From positions 1-16,374 of the forward strand of contig CAXORL010000016.1 of assembly GCA_964211495.1 (NCBI GenBank): a stretch of 16,374 nt of DNA, in the 5' to 3' direction. Each line of letters opens with the position of its first letter. The stretch's first letter is position 1. This document shows, piece after piece, positions 6,640 to 13,207 of this stretch. The notes below the pieces were generated by a model, which worked only from the letters and a program-made list of their open reading frames with translations, made no database searches and was not told where the DNA came from. The position numbers were made by a program, and so were the translations under genes. Source of the DNA: Faucicola osloensis_B. GTDB lineage: Bacteria > Pseudomonadota > Gammaproteobacteria > Pseudomonadales > Moraxellaceae.

Positions 6640-9033
6640 CTAACCGCCCAAAATATCTCGAATCAAGCCATCTGCCTCTTTATCTAGTTGCAACAGCTCA
6701 TTTGCTACCTCATCCAAGTTTCTCAGCGGTCTATGCTGATAAAAATACTTGTTAAAGCTAATCTCATAACCAATCTTGATACTTTCCATATCTAGCCATG
6801 CCTCGCTCACATGCGGTCGTACTTCTGCCAAAAAGTAATCGTAAATACCTTGATTGAGCGAGATTGACTCGCTATCTCGTAATTCGCTACTGCTTTCATA
6901 AATCACATACTGGTCGGGCTTGGCATTCTCAACACCCACATCTTGGGCAGGATAATACCCAAAATCGGCTAATTGCTCAGGCTGACAGCCAAATCGCTCG
7001 CATAAGGCTTGGATTTTATCGGCTTTTAATGTAGTGATAGATTTAATCACTTTTTCACCTGTTTCATCATACCAACTGACCGCATCAAGAATTTGTTTTC
7101 GCTCATTGTTTTTAAGCTTAATATCGTGCGTTTTAAGCACGTTCTCGATCTTTTTGGTAAAAAGATTAAAGTCGGTATATAAAACATCTCCTAGCGCTTC
7201 CCAGAGCGTTTTAGCATGGTTCATGATGGACACTTGGTTTTGCCAAGTCTTAATATCAAGAATTTTTTTGCGTTGAGCCAAACTTAAGCCCATCTCTTCA
7301 GATTCTGCCCATTTTTTTAAATCGTTTTTGTACTTGGTATAAAACTCAGCTTGATAAACCTCATCGCCATATTGTTCATATAGCGTGTTCATAGCATCGC
7401 TTAGGCTATTATCAAAACGCAACTTGGCAATCGACTCGGCGGTAAACTGAGCGTGACGACGGTCAGGACGCTCGATATTGACCTTATGATAGCCAAAATC
7501 TTGATTGGCAAATACTTGACTAGCAATGCCTGTTGGCTCGCCTTTAGCATCCAACTGCCCACGGATGGTTGCCATATCAAGATAAGCTTGGGTAATCGTG
7601 GCAATATCTTGTGGGCTAAATTCGCTATTTTTGCTGCCTAAGTTCTTTTTGAGCTTGCGATACATTTGACTGGCATCAATCAGTTGGACTTTGCCTTGAC
7701 GTTCGCTTGGCTTATTGTTGGATAACAGCCAAATGTAAGTGGTGATACCTGTGTTATAAAATAAATTGTTCGGCAATTGGATAATTGCGTCAAGCCAATC
7801 ATTTTCGATAATGTGTCGGCGGATATTACTTTCACCACTACCAGCATCACCTGTGAACAAGCTTGAGCCATTATGCACTGATGCAATACGAGAACCTTTT
7901 TCCCCTCCCCTACTCGATTTCATCTTGCTAACCATTTCCATCAAAAACAATAACTGCCCATCACTAGAGCGTGGGGTTGCATCTACTACTTGTGGATTAC
8001 CCCAATAATCGTTTAAGGTAACGATAAACCGGGTATCAGAAACGGTTTTGCCGTCGGTATCATAGATATTTTTCTTCTCTCCTGCCCAGCTTTTACCATA
8101 TGGTGGATTGGACAGCATAAAATCAAATTGCGTACCTGCAAATTCATCGGTTGATAAGGTTGAGCCAACCCGAATGTTTTCTGGGTTATCGCCCTTAATC
8201 ATCATATCTGATTTACAAATGGCGTAAGTCTCATCATTGATTTCTTTGCCATACAAAAATATGGTGCGTTGTATATTGTCTAGCGGGTATTTTTCGTGAA
8301 TGAAGTTTTCAGATTCGGTCAGCATACCCCCGCTACCACACGCTGGGTCATAAACGGTTAATGTTTTAGGTAGTGTATCTTTGATTGGGTCAAATACTAA
8401 ATGCGTCATTAACTCAATGACTTCTCTTGGGGTAAAGTGCTCCCCTGCTTCCTCGTTATTTTCTTCATTGAATCTGCGAATCAGCTCTTCAAAAACATAA
8501 CCCATTCCTAAATTACTAAGAGCAGGCAGCAATTGGTCTTGTGGGTCACGTCGCTCAATTGGTGATAAATTTAGGTAGGGTGAAACGAATTTCTCTAAAA
8601 CATCGAGTAGAACGTTTTTATTTGCCATATGGCGAACTTGGTCAAGTAATTTAAACCGCACTAATATGTCTTTGACGTTAGCACTAAAGCCATTTAAATA
8701 CTCCTCAAAGTTGGAAAGTAGCAATTGCTGATTATTGCTGGCTGATTCCTTGAGTTTTTTGAGCGTCCATTTGTTAGTATTGTAAAACACAAAACCTGAT
8801 GCTTTGCGCAAGCCATCATCATCAAATTCAGTTAATCCTAAATCCTTTTTTTGAAATTCAACTTCTTCAAGAACGGCTTGTTTGGTAGGCTCAAGAATAC
8901 TATCAAGACGGCGTAACACTGTCATAGGTAAGATTACATCACGATATTTACCACGAACATAAACATCTCTTAAACAGTCATCTGCAATTGACCAAATAAA
9001 AGAGACCAATTTGTTATGTACAGCATGATTCAT
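6640..9033 (-). CDS. hsdM: Type I restriction-modification, methylase subunit (HsdM)
   Basis: This is the N6-adenine methyltransferase subunit, which together with HsdS methylates the host target and protects it from HsdR. An N-terminal helical HsdM_N domain covers about 1-160. It is followed by AGEHFTPREVIELM (196-209), the SAM-binding motif DPACGSGGM (229-237) and the catalytic NPPYGK (309-314). At 797 residues it is longer than classic 500-530 residue HsdM proteins. The extra C-terminal part is predicted helical and is common in one branch of the family. The ATG at 9033 has only a weak GAG upstream. It is the first gene of the minus-strand defence cassette and diverges from the replication origin. 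No clear sigma-70 promoter was found; the upstream DNA holds a 19-bp direct repeat and a lone iteron. Confidence 0.96.
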   Translation of the reverse strand: MNHAVHNKLVSFIWSIADDCLRDVYVRGKYRDVILPMTVLRRLDSILEPTKQAVLEEVEFQKKDLGLTEFDDDGLRKASGFVFYNTNKWTLKKLKESASNNQQLLLSNFEEYLNGFSANVKDILVRFKLLDQVRHMANKNVLLDVLEKFVSPYLNLSPIERRDPQDQLLPALSNLGMGYVFEELIRRFNEENNEEAGEHFTPREVIELMTHLVFDPIKDTLPKTLTVYDPACGSGGMLTESENFIHEKYPLDNIQRTIFLYGKEINDETYAICKSDMMIKGDNPENIRVGSTLSTDEFAGTQFDFMLSNPPYGKSWAGEKKNIYDTDGKTVSDTRFIVTLNDYWGNPQVVDATPRSSDGQLLFLMEMVSKMKSSRGGEKGSRIASVHNGSSLFTGDAGSGESNIRRHIIENDWLDAIIQLPNNLFYNTGITTYIWLLSNNKPSERQGKVQLIDASQMYRKLKKNLGSKNSEFSPQDIATITQAYLDMATIRGQLDAKGEPTGIASQVFANQDFGYHKVNIERPDRRHAQFTAESIAKLRFDNSLSDAMNTLYEQYGDEVYQAEFYTKYKNDLKKWAESEEMGLSLAQRKKILDIKTWQNQVSIMNHAKTLWEALGDVLYTDFNLFTKKIENVLKTHDIKLKNNERKQILDAVSWYDETGEKVIKSITTLKADKIQALCERFGCQPEQLADFGYYPAQDVGVENAKPDQYVIYESSSELRDSESISLNQGIYDYFLAEVRPHVSEAWLDMESIKIGYEISFNKYFYQHRPLRNLDEVANELLQLDKEADGLIRDILGG

Positions 9034-9080
9034 GAAATTAACTCATTGTCTAAAATTGACCAAGTATAATGAATTTATGC

Positions 9081-9222
9081 CTCACTATGTTAGAGAAAAT
9101 GAATTTCATATATGGACAACCATTTACACTAATTAATTTTTTAATCCATATGTTATTGATTTCTAAAATATTTTATTTATACCACTAAAATTTTATTTAT
9201 ATACTCACTATGTTAAAGAAAA
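9081..9222. repeat. 19-bp direct repeat pair upstream of hsdM
   Basis: CTCACTATGTTAGAGAAAA (9081-9099) and CTCACTATGTTAAAGAAAA (9204-9222) match at 18 of 19 positions and start 123 bp apart. They lie between the hsdM start and the iterons and could bind a regulator of hsdM or a replication protein. Confidence 0.65.
9107..9127 (+). repeat. Solitary degenerate iteron
   Basis: CATATATGGACAACCATTTAC matches the tandem iterons after a 2-base deletion and a 2-base change. It is in the same orientation, about 270 bp upstream of the array, and may be a weaker RepM contact next to hsdM. Confidence 0.55.
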
Positions 9223-9349
9223 ACGGTACAAAAACTTATTAAATATCAACAATCTTTTATTTTATTAGTAGTTTTTTTATATAATTTAAGAAAAAAAGGT
9301 TTTTATTACATTTTAATTACTTTTAATACCTTTTAGACTGCTGTGATTC

Positions 9350-9358
9350 TTATCCAGC
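9350..9358 (+). promoter_or_regulatory. Possible DnaA box
   Basis: TTATCCAGC matches the DnaA-box pattern TTATNCACA at 7 of 9 positions and lies 20 bp before the iterons. An AT-rich stretch with repeated TTTTATTTATA (9171 and 9191) lies upstream and could be the unwinding region. Confidence 0.35.
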
Positions 9359-9378
9359 AAGGCTTAGAGCCCTCATAT

Positions 9379-9473
9379 GTGGACACTCATTTACATATAT
9401 GTGGACACTCATTTACATATATGTGGACACTCATTTACATATATGTGGACACTCATTTACATATATGTGGACA
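9379..9473 (+). repeat. Replication-origin iterons (22-bp period)
   Basis: GTGGACA begins at 9379, 9401, 9423, 9445 and 9467, exactly 22 bp apart. The first four units are identical (GTGGACACTCATTTACA then TATAT) and the fifth is cut to GTGGACA. Tandem direct repeats just upstream of a Rep_3 initiator are the standard binding sites of the Rep protein, so this marks the plasmid origin and its copy-number control. Confidence 0.93.
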
Positions 9474-9495
9474 AAAATATATTTGACTATATATT
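9468..9495 (+). promoter_or_regulatory. Candidate repM promoter overlapping the last iteron
   Basis: TGGACA (9468-9473, 5 of 6) and TATATT (9490-9495, 5 of 6) are 16 bp apart, giving a start near 9502. The -35 lies inside the fifth, partial iteron, so bound RepM would block it, a common autoregulation design. This start leaves almost no leader before the ATG at 9507. Confidence 0.4.
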
Positions 9496-9545
9496 GAACT
9501 TTTGATATGTTGACAATTCAAATTATAAGTAATGATGAAATTAAA

Positions 9546-10610
9546 ATGTCTAATCCAAAAAATAATCAAAATATTTCCAAACAAAACGAATTAGACCTTT
9601 CACTCAAGAATAAGCAAAAAGTATCGCCTAAATCTAATCAAAATCTTGTCGTTAAATCAAATCGTTTGAATGAAGCCTTGCAAACATTAAGCTTGCCAGA
9701 ACTTAGAATTATTCAGCTTGGCATCGTCGATGCCAGAGAGACAGGGACAGGATTACACACAGATAAACCATTAAGAATTGATGGTAAGCGTTATTCTGAA
9801 ATATTTAATACGACCTTGCAGAATGGTTATATTTTAATGAAACAAGCGGAAGAGACACTTTTTAATCGTAGATTTAGTTTTATTAATAAGGAAGGTAATA
9901 TTGTAAAAAGCCGTTGGATTCAGCAGATTGAGTATTTAGATAACCAAGGAGCTATAAATATTTGTTTTACAAAGGCGGTTGTAGAAGCAATTACTCGCAT
10001 TGATGGCTTTGAGGATTTTTTTACACAATATTATCTTGAACAGACTGCACAATTAAAAAGTGTGTACTCTGTACGATTATATGAATTACTTGTTCAGTGG
10101 AAAGTAGCTGGTAAAACTAAATTATTTGAAGTACAAACTTTCCGTAGTCAAATGGGGGTTGAAGATAGCGAATATAAAATTTTGGCAGACTTTAAAAAGC
10201 GTGTTCTAATGCCTTCTATCAAGGAAATTAATGATAAGACAGATTTGTTAGTAGATTTTCAACAACAAAAGAAAGGGCGGACTGTTATAGGGTTTAAATT
10301 TTCTGTAGGGCTAAAAGAACGTCAATTAGCCAATGATATAAACATAAAAACGGTAAACCATTGTGTATCAGAGCAGTCCAGTAAAAAAAATCATCCTAGC
10401 TGGGTAGTAAAAGGTTTGACTGATAGTCAAATCAATAAAATTGCCATATACGCTGAAGAATTTACTACTGCCAATAGTAAATTTATGTCTCCGAGTTTTC
10501 GAGGTGGCTACAAGGAACTTATCGATAGTTGGAGACCTATGCTAAAAGACCCTGAAAAAGTGAATGACTTTCAGAAAATTCAGGAGTTACTTGAACGAAA
10601 AGTAACATAA
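9546..10610 (+). CDS. repM: Plasmid replication initiator, Rep_3 superfamily (RepM type)
   Basis: This protein binds the iterons and opens the origin to start plasmid replication. The fold is the twin winged-helix of the Rep_3 family. The recognisable core runs from NLVVKSNRLNEALQTLSLPE through IVDARETGTG and LRIDGKRYSEIF to YSVRLYELLVQWKVAGK and FKKRVLMPSIKEIN, the usual order of the two domains. Length is slightly above the family norm because of a Lys/Asn/Gln-rich N-terminal tail. The frame opens at an ATG at 9507 (367 codons). I favour the ATG at 9546 because the best promoter would start transcription close to 9502, but neither ATG has a clear ribosome site. The gene lies 71 bp after the iterons, as expected, and diverges from hsdM. 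Its level is probably limited by RepM binding to its own promoter. Confidence 0.92.
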   Translation: MSNPKNNQNISKQNELDLSLKNKQKVSPKSNQNLVVKSNRLNEALQTLSLPELRIIQLGIVDARETGTGLHTDKPLRIDGKRYSEIFNTTLQNGYILMKQAEETLFNRRFSFINKEGNIVKSRWIQQIEYLDNQGAINICFTKAVVEAITRIDGFEDFFTQYYLEQTAQLKSVYSVRLYELLVQWKVAGKTKLFEVQTFRSQMGVEDSEYKILADFKKRVLMPSIKEINDKTDLLVDFQQQKKGRTVIGFKFSVGLKERQLANDINIKTVNHCVSEQSSKKNHPSWVVKGLTDSQINKIAIYAEEFTTANSKFMSPSFRGGYKELIDSWRPMLKDPEKVNDFQKIQELLERKVT

Positions 10611-10622
10611 CAATAAATTTTT

Positions 10623-10656
10623 AATAAACTTACAGTACGTGTATTTTTAGTTTATT
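10623..10656 (+). terminator. Possible terminator after repM
   Basis: AATAAACT (10623-10630) pairs with AGTTTATT (10649-10656), with an inner TACA/TGTA pairing and a run of five T inside the loop side. It lies 12 bases past the repM stop, between two convergent genes. Confidence 0.35.
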
Positions 10657-10702
10657 TTAGTGTTACTGATAATGTTTTTTAAAATTAAAATAAATGTTTT
10701 TA

Positions 10703-10906
10703 TTAATCGTCTGAGATGATGAACAGATCGTTTGGCGTGCAATCAAGTAGCTTACATAGCTTTTCAATGGAATCAAAATCAATGCGAGTGGCTTCATTGT
10801 TATAAAGTCGATATAGAGTTGAGCGAGCCAAATCAGTTCGTTTTTCTGCATCGCTCACTCGCATTCCTTTTTGAGCAAATAATACGGGTAAGTTAAGTTT
10901 TATCAT
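10703..10906 (-). CDS. Small XRE/Cro-type helix-turn-helix regulator
   Basis: A 67-residue DNA-binding protein that is almost entirely a Cro/C1-type helix-turn-helix domain. Helices 2 and 3 are visible in SDAEKRTDLARSTLYRLYNN, followed by the typical closing part IEKLCKLLDCTPNDLF. The ATG at 10906 has AGGA at good spacing. It faces repM tail-to-tail, and the DNA before it contains inverted CTATATGTA sites, one of which overlaps its own ribosome site. It therefore probably represses itself and may control the gene at 11114 on the other side. No toxin partner is seen, so an antitoxin role is possible but unsupported. Genes of this kind are common next to rep on Moraxellaceae plasmids (recollection of the family context). 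Confidence 0.85.
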   Translation of the reverse strand: MIKLNLPVLFAQKGMRVSDAEKRTDLARSTLYRLYNNEATRIDFDSIEKLCKLLDCTPNDLFIISDD

Positions 10907-10913
10907 AAAATTC

Positions 10914-10976
10914 CTATATGTAAATAAAAATTTATTGCAAGTAGAAAATAATTCAGGTAGTATGTCCTACATATAG
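10914..10976. promoter_or_regulatory. Inverted operator-like sites upstream of the XRE gene
   Basis: CTATATGTA (10914-10922) and TACATATAG (10968-10976) are exact inverted copies. A related TATATAGGTA lies at about 11012-11021. They sit in the region between the XRE gene and the plus-strand gene at 11114, suited to a dimeric repressor. Confidence 0.45.
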
Positions 10977-11113
10977 AAAATATTTTACTTTAAATAGAAA
11001 TTATATTTTTATATATAGGTAATGAATTGGCATTATTTTAACATATTTTGTGGCAGGACAGTCACAACTTTGAATATTCTTTCAACCATGAATTAAATCA
11101 TAAGGAGTTTTTC

Positions 11114-11392
11114 ATGCTAGGTGTCAATGCAAAACATTTAAACAAAATGTTAAAAGCCCAAAAACAAATCAGCCAACAAGCTAATCGCTTATCTAACCGA
11201 TTAATCAGAGAGTTAGAAGTGCAAAATGGCTTTGGTCTTGCAAACTTTTTAGAAGTTGATAGCAATTTCGATAATTTTACCGCTATTCGAGCTTGGGTAC
11301 AAAGACAGATGAATAAGGGTTTTGATAATGATTCGCTAGATTTTGACGAGTTGAAGCGCCAACTTTTTGAATTAATACCTGAAGGGACATAA
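11114..11392 (+). CDS. Hypothetical 92-residue helical protein
   Basis: I do not recognise this protein. The frame is open from 11048, but the ATG at 11114 is preceded by AAGGAG (11102-11107) and is the credible start, giving 92 residues. The N-terminal half is basic and helical (NKMLKAQKQISQQANRLSNR) and the C-terminal half acidic (DNDSLDFDELKRQLFELIPEG). There is no membrane segment. It lies between the XRE gene and parA, ends 25 bases before a strong inverted repeat, and so is probably transcribed alone. Its place in the replication and partition block suggests a maintenance role, but nothing in the sequence proves that. Confidence 0.72.
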   Translation: MLGVNAKHLNKMLKAQKQISQQANRLSNRLIRELEVQNGFGLANFLEVDSNFDNFTAIRAWVQRQMNKGFDNDSLDFDELKRQLFELIPEGT

Positions 11393-11416
11393 ATCAAAGT
11401 TCATTTTAAAATTTAT

Positions 11417-11460
11417 AATACCTGTATTTTAATCTTTAAATACAGGTATTTTTATTTTAT
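11417..11460 (+). terminator. Terminator-like 13-bp inverted repeat before parA
   Basis: AATACCTGTATTT (11417-11429) pairs perfectly with AAATACAGGTATT (11438-11450) around an 8-base loop, followed by TTTATTTTAT. It fits an intrinsic terminator for the 92-aa gene. Each arm is also a near-palindrome in its own right, so it may double as a protein-binding site. Confidence 0.6.
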
Positions 11461-11542
11461 AAAATATTTATATTTGGCTAATTATTCACTTACTATAATC
11501 TTTTTCTTGATGTAAAATACCTTAAAAATAGGAGATTAAAAA

Positions 11543-12160
11543 ATGGCAGTAATTTTTACTATCGCCAATCGTAAGGGCGGTGTTGGGAAAACAACTTTAG
11601 CCACCAATTTAGCAGTCGCTTTAAGTAACAAAGGGAAAATGTTATTGGTGGATGCTGATGAACAACGTTCAGCGCATCAATGGAATGAGCATCGACAAAA
11701 CAAACTAGATGCTATTACGATTCATGAAAACTTACTCGATACACTTGAACCTTTAAATGAGAAGTATGATTTTATTTTGATTGATGTTGCGGGTCGAGAT
11801 TCAGAGATTTTTCGAGAAGCACTATTGGTATCAGATAAAATTATCGTACCAACCCAAGCAAGTTTATTGGACTTGGAAGTCATTCCTTACATTGCTGATA
11901 AAATTAAAGAGGCTCAGGAAAAAAATCCATTACTCAAAGCTTCAGTTGTTATTAATAAGGCTTCAGCTAACCCCAAGAACAATGAAGTTGCTCAAGCCAA
12001 GGAATATCTAGCAGATTATCCTATTTTTAAACTTGTTAAAACAGTCATTCATGATCGTAAGCAGTTTAGAGATGCAATTATTGAAAGTCGCTCGGTATCA
12101 GAAATGGGAAGTAGTAAAGCAAAAGATGAATTAAATGAGTTTTTGATAGAGGTGCTATAA
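11543..12160 (+). CDS. parA: Plasmid partition ATPase (ParA)
   Basis: A ParA/Soj-type ATPase that binds the nucleoid and positions plasmid copies before division. The deviant Walker A motif KGGVGKTT is at residues 11-18, and an early DADEQRSAHQW (Walker A-prime region) and FILIDVAGRD (Walker B) are present. Its 205 residues and the lack of an N-terminal helix-turn-helix mark the small type Ib class, which does not self-repress through ParA. The ATG has AGGAG at 11530-11534, eight bases upstream, and a TATAAT box lies at 11494-11499 without a good -35. The partner gene begins at the next base after the stop, so the two are translated together. Confidence 0.95.
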   Translation: MAVIFTIANRKGGVGKTTLATNLAVALSNKGKMLLVDADEQRSAHQWNEHRQNKLDAITIHENLLDTLEPLNEKYDFILIDVAGRDSEIFREALLVSDKIIVPTQASLLDLEVIPYIADKIKEAQEKNPLLKASVVINKASANPKNNEVAQAKEYLADYPIFKLVKTVIHDRKQFRDAIIESRSVSEMGSSKAKDELNEFLIEVL

Positions 12161-12529
12161 ATGAGCGAAAATCGATTTAAACGAGCCCGTGAGCAAGTAG
12201 ATTTTTTACAAGATGTTAATTCTGATACGCAAGACACCATAAAGGCAGTCGAGAAGGTTATAACTCGCAATAAAAATGAAGTAGTTATTGAGCCAAATAG
12301 CCTTATGCCCAAACAACGCTCTCGCACTAGGCATGGGCGTAATATCTCTGTCCCATTGTATGTTGAAGAATTGGAGATTATCGAAGCAACGGTCGGTAAA
12401 TTATCTGAACAGCATGAAGTTTCTGTTAGTAACTTTATTCGTCAAACCCTGTTAAATCGTTGCCAAGAAATCTTGGGACAAAATGAATATGAAAAACTCA
12501 ATGCGGTAAAAAGAAATGTCGTAAAATAA
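12161..12529 (+). CDS. parB: Partition partner, ribbon-helix-helix DNA-binding protein
   Basis: Probably the centromere-binding and autorepressing partner of the preceding ParA, playing the role of ParB or ParG in type Ib systems. In 122 residues, the first 58 are charged and likely flexible (in such proteins this tail stimulates the ATPase). Residues about 59-104 fit a ribbon-helix-helix domain: strand RNISVPLY, helix VEELEIIEATVGKL, helix VSVSNFIRQTLLNRC. It is not a classic ParB with a helix-turn-helix and nuclease fold. The ATG follows the parA stop with no gap. Likely targets are the AAATACAGGTATTTT repeats on each side of the operon. The name parB is used in the functional sense only. 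Confidence 0.8.
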   Translation: MSENRFKRAREQVDFLQDVNSDTQDTIKAVEKVITRNKNEVVIEPNSLMPKQRSRTRHGRNISVPLYVEELEIIEATVGKLSEQHEVSVSNFIRQTLLNRCQEILGQNEYEKLNAVKRNVVK

Positions 12530-12641
12530 AAACATATAAAATAATCTTATATTGAGATAAAAATACAGGTATTTTATATTTAAAATGCGTGTTTAATAAA
12601 TGTTTTATTTTTATTTCCCTTTTTTGGCATCTTGTACCACC

Positions 12642-12950
12642 TTATAAATAAACCGTTACCCAATTCACCCCAAATTGCTTAGCAATATTCGTTGTTAAAT
12701 TTTGGCGGTCGCTCATCAACTCGCGAATCATCTGTTTCTCTGACTCTTTTAATTTCTCAGGTCATCCATCCATTCGCCGCCTTTCAAATTTTGCTAAGGA
12801 AGCAAATAGATGAAAGGTCAATTTACCAGAAGTCGTACTGGTATCAAACTTTCTTTAATCGACACCAACTCACAATCCATCTCTCGCAATTGGGTGACGA
12901 TATTAGGGGTCTGCACAGAATTCGGATCATATAGCACGCTAAGGAATTTT
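12642..12950 (-). pseudogene. Broken serine recombinase (resolvase/invertase) gene
   Basis: Reading the minus strand, recognisable resolvase pieces appear in order but in different frames. First comes PNIVTQLREMDCELVSIKES. After a 1-base deletion comes FDTSTTSGKLTFHLFASLAK followed by FERRRM, then an in-frame TGA. Then comes EKQMIRELMSDRQNLTTNIA continuing KQFGVNWVTVYL and a stop at 12642-12644, which is the C-terminal helix-turn-helix. The basic linker of about 20-25 residues between FERRRM and the helix-turn-helix is missing. The N-terminal catalytic serine region is not found upstream. It is only distantly similar to the intact resolvase at 15530-16096 (compare IDTSTPAGRLYFNILGALGQ), so it is a separate, older gene and not a copy of it. 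Confidence 0.8.
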
Positions 12951-13207
12951 GTCGAATTTTGTTACAACAAAGCGTCTATTACTTACGTAACAATCCCACG
13001 AAAACCAATTGTTTTTCATAGATTTAATTTTCCTTGCTTACTATCGCTTAAAACTACTATTCACACTCCAAATAAACCAATAAAAAAACAAAATACGAAA
13101 AAAGAAGCAGCAATAGATTTGTCATAAGACAGCTGGATACGCTAAGATTAGAAAATTGTTTATTATAAATTATTGCAATAATCTAATTTGTATCTTTTGA
13201 GACCAGC
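12951..13207. other. Intergenic region before the 310-aa gene
   Basis: No gene is supported here. Beyond the broken recombinase, the only frame of note is a 26-codon minus-strand ORF (MKNNWFSWDCYV...) starting near 13020 with a purine-rich stretch upstream; it may be the scar of a deleted N-terminus. No clear sigma-70 promoter for the gene at 13208 was found, only AT-rich DNA. Confidence 0.4.

Larger units (their letters stand above)
11438..12575. repeat. Identical 15-bp repeats bracketing parA-parB
   Basis: AAATACAGGTATTTT occurs at 11438-11452 and 12561-12575. An inverted copy of its core (AATACCTGTATT) lies at 11417-11428. The unit is nearly palindromic (AAATAC and GTATTT around AG). The copies flank the partition operon on both sides, the positions expected for operator or centromere sites bound by the ribbon-helix-helix partner. 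Confidence 0.55.

Noticed and set aside
9046..9070. TATAAT (plus) and TATACT (minus) boxes upstream of hsdM
   Set aside because: No -35 hexamer at 16-18 bp on either strand. In such AT-rich DNA a lone -10 box is weak evidence.
9075..9222. XerD-like halves (CTATGTTAAAG) that could be pdif modules
   Set aside because: No matching XerC half (TTCGNATAA-like) six bases away. I found no convincing pdif site in a visual search of the rest of the window.
9379..9475. Short tandem repeats that could suggest a CRISPR array
   Set aside because: The 22-bp units are head to tail with no spacers and sit directly before a Rep_3 initiator, so they are iterons. No cas gene is present.
11098..11397. 99-codon minus-strand frame
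   Set aside because: It is the reverse of the 92-aa gene, which has a strong AAGGAG ribosome site in the other direction.
12692..13127. Plus-strand frames of 80 and 105 codons
   Set aside because: They overlap the minus-strand recombinase relic, whose fragments match a known family; the plus-strand products do not look like proteins of any family.
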